NCBI RefSeq assembly: GCF_018327685.1
Contig: NZ_BNEL01000001.1
Location: 930,001 to 994,000, forward strand
Length of the DNA stretch: 64,000 bases
Direction: 5' to 3'
Source: Streptomyces sp. TS71-3
GTDB taxonomy: Bacteria > Actinomycetota > Actinomycetes > Streptomycetales > Streptomycetaceae
Under the pieces are notes generated by a model. The model was not told where the DNA came from, did no database searches, and saw nothing but the letters and a program-made list of their open reading frames with translations. How positions within the stretch are numbered: position 1 is the stretch's first letter; the number at the start of each line of letters is the position of its first letter. Positions 51,781 to 60,918 of the stretch are shown here, piece by piece. The translations under genes and the position numbers were made by a program.

Positions 51781-52484
51781 GATGGCTCCCTCCTTGCTCT
51801 GTGTTCCGGGGTACACCCCCGGACCCCCGTCACTGGGGTTACTTCCCCCAGACCCCCGGCCCGGTGCACCCGAGCGGGTGGCCGGCGGATCATCGTGCCG
51901 AAGACGTCGCTGGAACATCCTGATTTTAGGGACTGCCGACACGGGCTTTCGACCCGCCCCCGTAGGTGAGGTTGCCCACACGGAGCGCGCGGCGCCCGTC
52001 CTCCCAGCCACGAAATCCCTTGTCCCGCCTGGTATGGAGGCTCCCAGTAGGGAACTCTAGCCGCCGGACGGGGGCGGGGTCTCTGTGAAAGCGTGCTGCG
52101 GCTGATCGGGTTTCTTTGTGGATTCCCTACTACGGCACTCGGGTTTTCTGTCGACGGCGTCCAGCCCAGTGTCCACCCGTGCGGGGGTGGGGTGGGGCAC
52201 CCTCTGCAGGAAGCTGTCAGGGAAGTCCGCGCCGTCTGCGGTGCGGCGACCCGCGCCCGGGCGTGGCGCAGCGCCGGAGGAGGCATCGCGGGGAGCTGCG
52301 GGGCGAGCACCGAGTGATCACCGGGCGATCACCCTGCGATCACCGGGAAAGGGGGGACCCCGGCCTTGCCGGTGGGTGTACCCGTTAGTAGCCTGCGCGG
52401 TGTTCTGGGCCTCTCCCTGCCGGCTCTCGGTCCTCGGGAGGTACCCCCCTGATGTGGTGACGGTAGCGAAAGTGGGTGGGCGCC
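51781..52484. other. 704-bp gap, probable accA2 promoter region
   Basis: The first ~25 bp hold the accA2 ribosome site. A less G+C-rich zone (51880-52140) includes TGATTTTAGGGACTGCC near 51921 and TTTCTTTGTGGATTCC near 52110, the most promoter-like stretches. Three back-to-back copies of a GATCACCG/GCGATCACC motif occur near 52313-52345. I see no gene that passes codon-bias inspection. Confidence 0.45.
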
Positions 52485-52961
52485 GTGGCACGCAGACCGG
52501 TGGCGCTGGTGGCGGCGATCGTGCTCGTTCTGGAGGCGGTCGGCATCGCGTTGCTGAACTGGTTCCTCGGCCTGGTGGTGGACCGCCAGGACATGTCCCT
52601 GGCGGGGCTCGCCCCCCACGCGATGACCGTCTCCACCTGGATCGCCGGCGTGGTCGTCGGCCTCTACCTGCTGCTGAACGCCGCCGTCCTGCTGCGCGCC
52701 TTCGCCCGCGACCGGGGCCCGACCGGCTTCTGGCGGATCCTGCTGATCAGCGCCGCGGTGGTGCACGGCCTGCTGGGCGCCTTCGCGGTGGGCCTGGTCG
52801 GCTGGCTCGCGTTCCTCCTGATGATGGTGGTCCTGGGCCTGCTCGTGCTCACCCTCATCGCCTACGACGAGAACGGCGCGGACCGGCCGTGGCGGCCGGG
52901 CTGGCTGAAGCGCCCCGGGTGGCTGAAGAGGTCCGGCGGGGCTACGCCCACAAGTCCGTGA
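52485..52961 (+). CDS. Small integral membrane protein of unknown function
   Basis: 158 aa from GTG 52485 (GTG 52476 is possible). Four hydrophobic helices: ~5-30 ([18 protein letters not shown]), ~50-75 ([18 protein letters not shown]), ~88-108 and ~112-135 ([22 protein letters not shown]). The C-terminus is basic and Pro/Trp-rich ([15 protein letters not shown]), with a duplicated RPGWLKR unit. The streptomycete orthologue has no assigned function. Its last 20 bp overlap the convergent maf gene. Confidence 0.75.
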   Translation: MARRPVALVAAIVLVLEAVGIALLNWFLGLVVDRQDMSLAGLAPHAMTVSTWIAGVVVGLYLLLNAAVLLRAFARDRGPTGFWRILLISAAVVHGLLGAFAVGLVGWLAFLLMMVVLGLLVLTLIAYDENGADRPWRPGWLKRPGWLKRSGGATPTSP

Positions 52962-53553
52962 TTCCCACGCCCAGTTCGCCGAGCAGCCGGCGCAGCAGCG
53001 GCAGGCTGATCCCGATGACGTTGCCGTGGTCGCCCTCGATGCCCTCGATGAACGGCGCCGAGCGGCCGTCCAGCGTGAACGCGCCCGCGACGTTCAGCGG
53101 CTCGCCGGAGGCCACGTAGGCCGCGACCTCCGCGTCGGTCGGCTCGCCGAAGTGCACCACCGTGGAGGCCACGGCGGAGGCGTGCCGGCCGCTGCCGGCG
53201 TCGTAGACGCAGTGGCCGGTCTGGAGCGTGCCGGTGCGGCCGCGCATCGCCTTCCAGCGGGCCGTCGCCTCCTCGGCGTCCGCGGGCTTGCCGAGTGCCT
53301 GCCCGTCCAGGTCCAGCACCGAGTCGCAGCCGACCACCAGGGCGTCGCTCCTGGTCACCTCGGGGCGCGCGGCGACCACGGACGCCTTGGCCTCGGCCAG
53401 GGCGAGGGCCAGGTCGGCGGGGGTGGGGGCGGAGACCGCGTCCTCGTCGACCCCGCTGACGATCACGTCGGGGGCCAGGCCCGCCTGGCGGAGCAGGCCG
53501 AGCCGGGCCGGGGACTGGGAGGCGAGGACCAGGCGGCGGTGCGGGTTCGTCAT
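52942..53553 (-). CDS. maf: Maf family nucleoside-triphosphate pyrophosphatase
   Basis: 203 aa from ATG 53553. The Maf/YhdE signature is at the N-terminus ([20 protein letters not shown], ~6-25). The catalytic Asp region is [24 protein letters not shown] near 72, and the substrate Lys/Gln region [11 protein letters not shown] near 105. Such enzymes hydrolyse non-canonical or modified (d)NTPs, such as dTTP/UTP or m7GTP, and affect septation. In actinobacteria maf commonly sits beside acyl-CoA carboxylase genes, as here. The gene overlaps the convergent membrane-protein gene by 20 bp. Confidence 0.93.
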   Translation of the reverse strand: MTNPHRRLVLASQSPARLGLLRQAGLAPDVIVSGVDEDAVSAPTPADLALALAEAKASVVAARPEVTRSDALVVGCDSVLDLDGQALGKPADAEEATARWKAMRGRTGTLQTGHCVYDAGSGRHASAVASTVVHFGEPTDAEVAAYVASGEPLNVAGAFTLDGRSAPFIEGIEGDHGNVIGISLPLLRRLLGELGVGITDLWA

Positions 53554-53686
53554 GCCGGCCAGCGTATCGGCGCCGGGTGGTCCGGTGCGGGGTACGCCTT
53601 CGGCGGACGGCGACCCCTTACGCGGCGAAGCCGCCCGGTTGCCCTCTCGGGGCTCCCGGAACGTTCCGGTGTCCCCGGTTCCCTCC

Positions 53687-54034
53687 CAGGGGCGCGGGGA
53701 ACTGCGCGAGCAACCATCCGCCGGCGGGTGGTCCGGAGACGGCAGGGACTGCCCCTTTGGGTCGGGGACGACCTGACGGTGTCGTCGTGGGTGGTCGCTC
53801 CCCCACTGCCTTGAGGGCGTGGGAGGTACCCCTACCCGGCGCCCCTGAGGGACCGGGGAGCGCGGAACCTTCCGCGTGCCCTGGAGGTCGGGCAGCGCCC
53901 ACTCAGGGGCGCGGGGCTGTGTCCGATTTGCGGCCCCGCCGCGTGGGCGCGGGCAACCAGCCACCCACCGGTGGTCCGGACGCGACACGTACTGCCCCTT
54001 TCGGCCGGTGGCGACCGGCAGGTCGCGTCGCTTC
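53687..54034. repeat. Composite cluster of dispersed repeats upstream of mmpB
   Basis: A full 20-mer (CCAGGGGCGCGGGGAACTGC, 53687) is followed by a partial copy of the ~130-bp element (to ~53780), the ~30-bp hairpin (53795-53830) and a complete copy of the ~130-bp element (53903-54030, in opposite orientation to 44668-44791). These fill most of the 542-bp gap 53554-54095. No gene is present before mmpB. Confidence 0.82.
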
Positions 54035-54043
54035 GCGCCTACT

Positions 54044-54059
54044 TGAGTACGCGTACTCA
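54044..54059. promoter_or_regulatory. Perfect 16-bp palindrome before mmpB
   Basis: TGAGTACGCGTACTCA is self-complementary over its whole length and lies 36 nt upstream of the mmpB start, where an operator or promoter-overlapping site would be. It differs from the nucleoside palindrome. Confidence 0.6.
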
Positions 54060-54095
54060 GGCGGCCGGCCCGGCCCCCGGCGCAGGATCGGTCGC

Positions 54096-54218
54096 ATGCT
54101 GTGGTCAGAGCCGGACGACAAGCCCCCGGAGGAACTGCGTGCCGCGCAGGCCAAGCTCAGGCGGCTCGGCCTGGTGCTGGCGCTCGCCGCGGTGCTGGTG
54201 ATGATCGCGGTCTGGTGA
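54096..54218 (+). CDS. mmpB: Small morphogenic membrane protein MmpB
   Basis: 40 aa, too short for most gene finders. [21 protein letters not shown] is an acidic-basic cytoplasmic segment, followed by a single membrane helix ([17 protein letters not shown]) at the C-terminus. I recognise it as the conserved Streptomyces protein named MmpB, connected with morphogenesis; the name recall is from memory. It lies between maf and the acyl-CoA carboxylase epsilon gene, as in other streptomycetes. Confidence 0.75.
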   Translation: MLWSEPDDKPPEELRAAQAKLRRLGLVLALAAVLVMIAVW

Positions 54219-54355
54219 TCCGGCCGGGGCGCGGACGCACGTTGATCGGCGCCCGCTCGGCGCGGGCACACCGGACCGGCACCCGACCGGTGCCGGAGGA
54301 CGTCACCGGTGCCGGAGGACGTGACCGGGTTACCGGCGGGCCTGCCCGCCCCGCC

Positions 54356-54592
54356 TCACACGGGCCAGAACGTGCGCCCCCACGCCCGCGGCCCGGGCGC
54401 CGGCAGGCGGGTCCTCGCCACGCGTGCCGGGTCCGCCCACGCGGGCCGCGTGCCCTGCGCGCCCGCGGCCGCCGGGCCGCCCGGCCAGGACCCCTCCGGG
54501 GCCTGGGCGAGCGCCACCGCGCGGGCCCGTACGACCGCCACCGCGGCGGCCAGCTCCTCCGGGGTCGGATTGCCCCGCACCACCTTGATCAC
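54356..54592 (-). CDS. accE: Acyl-CoA carboxylase epsilon subunit
   Basis: 78 aa from GTG 54592, chosen over TTG 54595 because GAGGAGG lies five nt before the GTG. The AccE family signature IKVVRGNPTPEELAAAVAVV fills the first 22 residues; the rest is Ala/Pro/Arg-rich and ends WADPAR...WGRTFWPV. AccE is a small actinobacterial subunit that stimulates the carboxyltransferase-alpha complex. It follows pccB on the same strand with a 100-bp gap, so both are probably one transcript. Confidence 0.92.
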   Translation of the reverse strand: MIKVVRGNPTPEELAAAVAVVRARAVALAQAPEGSWPGGPAAAGAQGTRPAWADPARVARTRLPAPGPRAWGRTFWPV

Positions 54593-54692
54593 CAATGCCT
54601 CCTCGCAGCGGGACGACGACTGGGCGATGCCTCACGCGGCGGGCCCGCGGCGCGCCGGCACCGGGTCGCCGGCACCGGGAGCGCCGCCGCGC

Positions 54693-56354
54693 TCACAGCG
54701 GGATGTTGCCGTGCTTCTTGGGCGGCAGGTTCTCCCGCTTGGTGCGCAGCTGGCGCAGCCCGCGGACGATGTGGCTGCGGGTGTCGGCCGGCATGATCAC
54801 CGCGTCGATGTAGCCCCGCTCCGCCGCTGTGTACGGGTTGAGCAGCGTGTCCTCGTACTCCTGGACCAGTTTCTCGCGCAGCGCGGGCCGCTCCACCTCG
54901 GGGGCGCCGGCGATGCTGCGCCGGTGCAGGATGTTCACCGCGCCCTGCGCGCCCATGACGGCGATCTGCGCGGTAGGCCAGGCCAGGTTCAGGTCCGCGC
55001 CCAGGTGCTTGGAGCCCATCACGTCGTACGCGCCGCCGAACGCCTTCCGGGTGATCACCGTGATCAGCGGGACGGTCGCCTCGGCGTAGGCGTAGATCAG
55101 CTTGGCGCCGCGACGGATGATGCCGCTGTGCTCCTGCTCCACGCCCGGCAGGAAGCCCGGCACGTCGACGAAGGTCAGCACCGGCACGTTGAACGCGTCG
55201 CAGGTGCGCACGAAGCGGGCGGCCTTCTCGCTGGCGTCGATGTCCAGGGTGCCCGCGAACTGCATCGGCTGGTTGGCCACCACGCCCACCGGGTGCCCCT
55301 CGACCCGGCCGAAGCCGGTGATGATGTTCGGCGCGAACATCGCCTGCGTCTCGAAGAACTCCGCGTCGTCCACGACGTGCTCGATGACCGTGCGCATGTC
55401 GTACGGCTGGCCCGCGCTGTCCGGCACGACCGTGTCCAGCTCGCGGTCCTCGTCGCCGACCGCGAGGCTCGCCTCCTCCGGGTAGGCGGGGGGCTCGCTG
55501 AGGTTGTTGGAGGGCAGGTAGGACAGCAGCGACTTGACGTACTCGATGGCGTCCTTCTCGTCGCTCGCCATGTGGTGCGCGACGCCGGAGGCGGTGTTGT
55601 GGGTGCGCGCGCCGCCCAGCTCCTCGAAGCCGACGTCCTCGCCGGTCACCGTCTTGATCACGTCGGGGCCCGTGATGAACATGTGCGAGGTCTGGTCCAC
55701 CATCACCGTGAAGTCGGTGATCGCCGGCGAGTAGACCGCGCCGCCCGCGCACGGGCCGACGACCAGGGAGATCTGCGGGATCACGCCCGAGGCGTGGGTG
55801 TTGCGGCGGAAGATCTCGCCGTACATGCCGAGCGCGCTGACGCCCTCCTGGATGCGTGCGCCGCCCGAGTCGTTGATCCCGATCACCGGGCAGCCGGTCT
55901 TCAGCGCGAAGTCCATCACCTTGATGATCTTCTGCCCGAACACCTCGCCGAGCGCGCCGCCGAACACCGTGAAGTCCTGCGAGAACACCGCGACCGGGCG
56001 GCCGTCGACCGAGCCGTAGCCGGTCACCACGCCGTCGCCGTAGGGGCGGTTCTTCTCCAGGCCGAAGCTGGTCGACCGGTGCTGCGCGAACTCGTCCAGC
56101 TCCACGAACGAGCCCTCGTCGAGCAGCATCACGACCCGCTCACGCGCCGTCAGCTTGCCCTTGGCGTGCTGCTTCTCCACGGCGCGCGCCGAGCCCGCGT
56201 GCACCGCCTCCTCGATGCGGCGTTGCAGGTCGGCGAGCTTGCCCGCGGTGGTGTGGACGTCGATCCCGGGCTCCGGGGCCGGGTCTGCTGCGGCGACCCC
56301 GGCGGCCTGCGCGGGCTCGGGGGAGATCGAACGGGGCTCTTCCGGCTCGGACAT
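54693..56354 (-). CDS. pccB: Propionyl-CoA carboxylase beta subunit (carboxyltransferase)
   Basis: 553 aa from ATG 56354, with GGGAG eight nt upstream. The two crotonase-like halves are recognisable. In the N-domain, [22 protein letters not shown] is near 175 and [22 protein letters not shown] near 206. In the C-domain, [32 protein letters not shown] is near 395-425 and [39 protein letters not shown] near 435-475. The Asp of the second motif (YDVMGS) is the residue that favours propionyl-CoA in S. coelicolor PccB. The N-terminal ~35 residues are a variable tail. It works with AccA2 and AccE to make methylmalonyl-CoA. Confidence 0.95.
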   Translation of the reverse strand: MSEPEEPRSISPEPAQAAGVAAADPAPEPGIDVHTTAGKLADLQRRIEEAVHAGSARAVEKQHAKGKLTARERVVMLLDEGSFVELDEFAQHRSTSFGLEKNRPYGDGVVTGYGSVDGRPVAVFSQDFTVFGGALGEVFGQKIIKVMDFALKTGCPVIGINDSGGARIQEGVSALGMYGEIFRRNTHASGVIPQISLVVGPCAGGAVYSPAITDFTVMVDQTSHMFITGPDVIKTVTGEDVGFEELGGARTHNTASGVAHHMASDEKDAIEYVKSLLSYLPSNNLSEPPAYPEEASLAVGDEDRELDTVVPDSAGQPYDMRTVIEHVVDDAEFFETQAMFAPNIITGFGRVEGHPVGVVANQPMQFAGTLDIDASEKAARFVRTCDAFNVPVLTFVDVPGFLPGVEQEHSGIIRRGAKLIYAYAEATVPLITVITRKAFGGAYDVMGSKHLGADLNLAWPTAQIAVMGAQGAVNILHRRSIAGAPEVERPALREKLVQEYEDTLLNPYTAAERGYIDAVIMPADTRSHIVRGLRQLRTKRENLPPKKHGNIPL

Positions 56355-56599
56355 CGGCGGTGCGGCTCCCTGCCTGCTGGCGGTACGAGGGCGACGGGAC
56401 CCTCCGGTTTTTTCGGACATTACTCCGACCGCCGTACACGGCGTGCACGGCACGGTGGATCATGCTGCTACTGACTCGTAGCGTATCGGCGCGGATACGG
56501 TTCGGCAGTGCGGCGTTTACCACACCGGAGCGGCGCCGGCGGCCCGCCGAGGTGGCCGGCCTGCACGCTCCTGCCGCCCGCCGGCCCGTACCGGTGGCA

Positions 56600-56660
56600 C
56601 CCGGCCGCGGGGCGTACGGCAGGTCCGGGAGAGCCCGGCCGCGGGGCGTACGGCGGGTCC
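56600..56660. repeat. 34-bp period direct repeat before birA
   Basis: CCCGGCCGCGGGGCGTACGG and seven following bases occur at 56600-56626 and again at 56634-56660 with one difference. They lie in the divergent pccB-birA gap, just before the birA start. Confidence 0.9.
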
Positions 56661-56682
56661 CGGGGAGCCTAGGGTTGGCGGC

Positions 56683-57627
56683 ATGACCCCGCCGGAAGCC
56701 CGTGACAGCCGCTGGTCCGACCTGGACCGGCCGCCCCTGAACCCCGCCTCGCTGCGCCGCGCCCTGGTCCGGCCGGGCACCCTGTGGAGCAGCCTGGACG
56801 TCCTCGCGTCCATCGGGTCGACCAACACCGACCTGGCCGCCCGCGCGGACGCCCTGGACGAGGGCGCCGTGCTCGTCGCGGAGGAGCAGACGGCGGGCCG
56901 GGGCCGTCTCGACCGGCGGTGGAGCGCGCCGCCGCGTTCCGGACTGTTCTTCTCGGTGCTGCTGAAGCCGCACGTGCCCGTCCAGCGGTGGGGCTGGCTG
57001 CCGCTGCTCGCCGGCGTCGCGACCGCCACCGCCGTCTCCCGCACCGCGGGCGTCGACACGGCACTCAAATGGCCCAACGACCTCCTCGTCACCGTCGGCG
57101 GCACGGAGCGCAAGGCGGGCGGCATCCTCGCGGAGCGCGCCGGCGGCGCGGCCCAGCAGAAGGGCGCCGGCGATGCGGACCGCGCGCGCACCGAGGGCGC
57201 GCAGGGCGCCGTGGTGCTCGGCATCGGTCTCAACGTGACGCTGCGCGCCCCTGAGCTCCCGGTGCCCACCGCCGGCTCGCTCGCGCTCGCGGGCGCCACC
57301 GCCACCGACCGCGATCCACTGCTGCGCGCCGTCCTGCGCTCCCTGGAGACCTGGTACGAGGCCTGGCAGGACGCCGACGGCGATCCGGCCGTCTCCGGCC
57401 TCCAGGAGACCTACGCGGCCGGCTGCGCGACGCTGGGCCGCAGGGTCAGGGCCGAGCTGCCCGGCGACCGCTCGGTGACCGGGGAGGCGGTGGCCCTGGA
57501 CGGCGACGGGCGTCTGGTGCTCGCCACGGCCGACGGTGTGCAGCAGCCGGTCGGGGCCGGCGACATCGTTCACCTGCGGCCGGCCGGTGAGGACGGGGGG
57601 AGCGAAGGGGCGGACGGCGGGGCATGA
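56683..57627 (+). CDS. birA: Biotin-[acetyl-CoA-carboxylase] ligase
   Basis: 314 aa. Class I (no N-terminal HTH, so not a repressor). Catalytic landmarks: SIGSTNTDLAARA near 43, the biotinyl-AMP loop EEQTAGRGRLDRRWSAP near 67-83 (GRGR), LKWPNDLLV near 127 and the conserved Lys in RKAGGILAE near 142; VVLGIGLNVTL near 171. The C-terminal SH3-like domain ends near 305. A ~15-residue Ala/Gly/Arg insert after GGILAERAGG is atypical. It is divergent from pccB and next to the biotin enzyme it must charge (AccA2). Confidence 0.94.
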   Translation: MTPPEARDSRWSDLDRPPLNPASLRRALVRPGTLWSSLDVLASIGSTNTDLAARADALDEGAVLVAEEQTAGRGRLDRRWSAPPRSGLFFSVLLKPHVPVQRWGWLPLLAGVATATAVSRTAGVDTALKWPNDLLVTVGGTERKAGGILAERAGGAAQQKGAGDADRARTEGAQGAVVLGIGLNVTLRAPELPVPTAGSLALAGATATDRDPLLRAVLRSLETWYEAWQDADGDPAVSGLQETYAAGCATLGRRVRAELPGDRSVTGEAVALDGDGRLVLATADGVQQPVGAGDIVHLRPAGEDGGSEGADGGA

Positions 57628-57884
57628 CCGGCGCGCGGCCACCCGGGCGGCGCCTCCCGGCGACCAGGCCCGTCGCGGGGGAGTGAGCCAGCCCACACCT
57701 GCCGTACTGTGTGTTCCCGGGACCGCGACACCTGCCGCGCCGCACGCCGCCGGTGTCACCGCCCCCGGCACCCCGGCCGGAAAGAGCAGGTCGGACCATG
57801 GGTCCGGCCAGCTCGCTGAGCGATGGCTCAGTAGAGTTGGGGCCGGTCGAAACCTGACCGCGGCAGATCGGAAGGGCAACAGGC

Positions 57885-59447
57885 GTGACCGTCGACGACC
57901 CTGGCTCCGGCACGGGCACACCCCGCACCCCCGGTGAGTCCGGCCCCGGCGAGGAGCCGGGCACCGCCTCCCGTCACGAGCCCGCAGAACCCGCCCAGGA
58001 GCCCGAGCCCGAGGAACCCCTCCGGGAGCCCGGAGGATCCGGCCAGGACTCCGAGGAACACCGGGAACGCGGAGAATCCGGCCGGCAGGACGGGCAGGAC
58101 GATGCCCGAGACCCCGAGGACTCCCATCGGGTCCCCGAGGCGGCTGAGGACTCCCAGCGGGCCTCCGAGGCGGCTGAGGACTCCCAGCGGGCCTCCGAGG
58201 CGGCTGAGGAGCCCGAGGCGCCGGCGGCGCCCGCGTCGGACGCGTCTTCGGGTGGGTCTTCGGGTGGGTCCTCGGGCGGATCTTCAGACGGGTCCTCGGG
58301 CGGGTCTCACCGGGAGCCCGACGCCTCCTGGCCGGGGGGCGGCCAGGAGGTGGAGCCCGCCGCCGACCGCGTGGACCGTCCCGAGGACGACGACGAGGAG
58401 CAGGCCGGCGACCCGCTCGCCCTCCGCCTGGAGCAGCTGATCCTCGGCGCCGAGCGCCGCTACACGCCCTTCCAGGCGGCGCGCAGCGCGGGCGTCTCCA
58501 TGGAGCTGGCCTCCCGGTTCTGGCGTGCCATGGGCTTCGCCGACATCGGCCAGGCCAAGGCCCTCACGGAGGCCGACGTGCTGGCGCTGCGGCGGCTCGC
58601 AGGCCTCGTCGAGGCGGGGCTGCTGAGCGAGGCCATGGCGGTCCAGGTGGCCCGCTCCACCGGCCAGACCACCGCCCGCCTCGCCGAGTGGCAGATCGAC
58701 TCGTTCCTGGAGGGCCTGACGGAGCCCCCGGAGCCGGGCATGACCCGTACCGAGGTCACGTATCCGCTGGTCGAGCTGTTGCTGCCGGAGCTGGAGGAGT
58801 TCCTGGTGTACGTCTGGCGGCGGCAGCTCGCCGCCGCCACGGGCCGGGTCGTGCAGGCCGCGGACGACGAGGAGATGGTCGACCGTCGGCTCGCCGTCGG
58901 CTTCGCGGACCTCGTCGGCTTCACCAGGCTCACCCGCCGGATGGAGGAGGAGGAACTCGGCGAGCTGGTCGAGGCCTTCGAGACCACCGCGGCCGACCTG
59001 GTGGCCGCCCACGGCGGCCGGCTGATCAAGACCCTTGGCGACGAGGTGCTGTTCGCGGCGGACGACCCCGCGATCGCGGCGGAGATCGCGCTGCGCCTCA
59101 TAGAAACCATGGCCAACGACGAGACGATGCCCGAGCTGCGCGTCGGCATCGCCTTCGGCACGGTCACCACCCGGATGGGCGATGTCTTCGGGACCACCGT
59201 GAACCTGGCCAGCCGGCTCACCTCGATAGCGCCGCGGGACTCGGTCCTCGTGGACGGCGCGCTCGCGCAGGAACTCACCCGGACGGGGGCGGCGCCGGCG
59301 TCCGAGGCGGATGCCGCGCAGGCTCTGGCCGCGGCGGAGAAGGAGGGCGAGGAGCCGCCCGCCTATCGGTTCGCCCTGCAGCCGATGTGGCAGCGGCCGG
59401 TGCGGGGGTTGGGCGTGGTGGAGCCGTGGTTGCTCACCCGCAGGTAG
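57885..59447 (+). CDS. cya: Class III adenylate cyclase
   Basis: 520 aa, GTG start with GGAAGG about nine nt upstream. The N-terminal ~170 residues are acidic and repetitive; 30-bp DNA units at 58141-58200 encode AAEDSQRASE copies and a (GGSS)n run follows. Then comes a conserved regulatory region (FQAARSAGVSMELASRFWRAMGF ... LTEADVLALRRLAGLVEAG) and the cyclase domain from ~330: FADLVGFTRLTRRM with the first metal Asp, LIKTLGDEVLF with the second, and FGTTVNLASRLTSIA with the transition-state Asn/Arg. It is the single streptomycete cAMP synthase linked to germination; relatives are ~380 aa, so the N-terminus is expanded here. Also carries no membrane segment. Confidence 0.93.
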   Translation: MTVDDPGSGTGTPRTPGESGPGEEPGTASRHEPAEPAQEPEPEEPLREPGGSGQDSEEHRERGESGRQDGQDDARDPEDSHRVPEAAEDSQRASEAAEDSQRASEAAEEPEAPAAPASDASSGGSSGGSSGGSSDGSSGGSHREPDASWPGGGQEVEPAADRVDRPEDDDEEQAGDPLALRLEQLILGAERRYTPFQAARSAGVSMELASRFWRAMGFADIGQAKALTEADVLALRRLAGLVEAGLLSEAMAVQVARSTGQTTARLAEWQIDSFLEGLTEPPEPGMTRTEVTYPLVELLLPELEEFLVYVWRRQLAAATGRVVQAADDEEMVDRRLAVGFADLVGFTRLTRRMEEEELGELVEAFETTAADLVAAHGGRLIKTLGDEVLFAADDPAIAAEIALRLIETMANDETMPELRVGIAFGTVTTRMGDVFGTTVNLASRLTSIAPRDSVLVDGALAQELTRTGAAPASEADAAQALAAAEKEGEEPPAYRFALQPMWQRPVRGLGVVEPWLLTRR

Positions 59448-59510
59448 CTGCCGCGGGCACGGCGCTCCGGGTTCGCTGACGTCTGCGGCCGGTGCGGGTT
59501 CGCCGTTTTT

Positions 59511-59899
59511 TGCGCAGTTCCCCGCGCCCCTCGTCAGGAGCCTGCCCCATGCGGTTTCGTCGCCGGCTGCGGGCCGGGGCCGCTTTCTGCGCAGTTCCCC
59601 GCGCCCCTTGTCAGTCCCTGCCCCTTGCGGTTTCGTCGCCGGCTGCAGCTCGGTGGTCGCTTCTCGCGCAGTTCCCCGCGCCCCTATTCAGGGCGCCGTG
59701 CGTGCCGGTGAGGCTGCGCCACGAAGGGGCGCGGGGAACTGCGCGACCAGCCACGACGCAGACGCAGACCTTAGAACGGCCCAAGGGGGCAGGGCGCTGA
59801 AGGGGCGCGGGGAACTGCGCAGAAAAATGACCACTCCGCCGCAGACAAGCAGCCCACCGCAAGGGGCAGGCCCTGACAAGGGGCGCGGGGAACTGCGCG
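59511..59899. repeat. Six copies of the 20-mer in two opposed triplets
   Basis: CGCGCAGTTCCCCGCGCCCC-type copies lie at 59511, 59588 and 59665 (one orientation, 77 bp apart). GGGGCGCGGGGAACTGCGCG-type copies lie at 59725, 59801 and 59879 (opposite, ~77 bp apart). The whole 390-bp segment is thus a large inverted repeat of repeats. It occupies nearly all of the cya-enoyl-CoA hydratase gap (59448-60017) and has no coding potential. Confidence 0.93.
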
Positions 59900-60017
59900 A
59901 AAGACGGCGGACCCGCACTCGCCGCCAACGTCAGCGCACCCGAGCGGCGTGCCCGTGGCACCGCTGTGCGCGTACGGTTCGGGGGCGTTGGACCTTGGTT
60001 GCCGGTGAGGAGAGCGT

Positions 60018-60815
60018 ATGAGCGCCACGAGCAGTTACCACGACGTCGTCCGTGTCCGGCGTCACGAGCACGTCGCCGAGCTGGTGCTGGACCGGCCGAA
60101 GGCGATGAACGCCGTCTCCACGGACATGGCCCGCGCGATCACCGCGGCCTGCACGGACCTCGCCGCCGACCGCGACGTCAGGGCCGTCGTCCTCGCCTCC
60201 ACGCACGAGCGGGCGTTCTGCGTCGGCGCGGACCTGAAGGAGCGCAACTCCCTGACCGACGCCGAACTGGTCCGCCAGCGCCCGGTGGCCCGCGCCGCCT
60301 ACACCGGCGTGCTGGACCTGCCCGTGCCCACCATCGCCGCGGTGCACGGCTACGCGCTGGGCGGCGGCTTCGAGCTGGCCCTCTCGTGCGACCTGATCGT
60401 GGCCGACCCCACCGCGGTGGTGGGCCTTCCGGAGGTGTCCGTCGGCGTGATCCCGGGCGGGGGCGGCACGCAGCTCCTGCCGCGCCGCGTCGGTGCGGCG
60501 CGCGCCGCCGAGCTGATCTTCTCGGCACGCCGCGTGGAGGCCGAGGAGGCCCACCGGATGGGCCTCGTGGACCGGCTGGCCGCCCAGGGCGCGGACCGCG
60601 AGGAGGCGCTGGAGCTCGCCGCGCGGATCGCCGGCCACTCCCCCGTGGGACTGCGCGCCGCCAAGCGTGCCCTGCGCCTCGGGCACGGGCTCGACCTGCG
60701 GGCCGGCCTGGAGGTCGAGGACGCGGCCTGGCGGTCGGTGGCGTTCTCCGGGGACCGCGCGGAGGGCGTGGCCGCCTTCAACGAGAAGCGCACCCCGCAG
60801 TGGCCGGGGGAGTAG
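60018..60815 (+). CDS. Enoyl-CoA hydratase/isomerase family protein
   Basis: 265 aa. Crotonase fold. Oxyanion-hole segments are ERAFCVGADLKERNS near 67 and VHGYALGGGFELALSCDLIVAD near 109. The catalytic Glu region is GLPEVSVGVIPGGGGTQLLPRRVG near 135, containing Glu at the position of one of the two hydratase glutamates. The N-terminus LVLDRPKAMNAVSTDM is typical. It probably hydrates short-chain enoyl-CoA in fatty- or amino-acid degradation. It stands alone behind a repeat-filled gap, with its own ribosome site GGAGAG. Confidence 0.92.
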   Translation: MSATSSYHDVVRVRRHEHVAELVLDRPKAMNAVSTDMARAITAACTDLAADRDVRAVVLASTHERAFCVGADLKERNSLTDAELVRQRPVARAAYTGVLDLPVPTIAAVHGYALGGGFELALSCDLIVADPTAVVGLPEVSVGVIPGGGGTQLLPRRVGAARAAELIFSARRVEAEEAHRMGLVDRLAAQGADREEALELAARIAGHSPVGLRAAKRALRLGHGLDLRAGLEVEDAAWRSVAFSGDRAEGVAAFNEKRTPQWPGE

Positions 60816-60918
60816 GCGGCGGGAGCGGCCCTTGAGGTTCGGCCTTCGAGGTCGGGCGGTGGAACCTGATCGCCGTATCGATATCTCAAAACGTGGCAAA
60901 CCTTCATAGCCTGGGACG

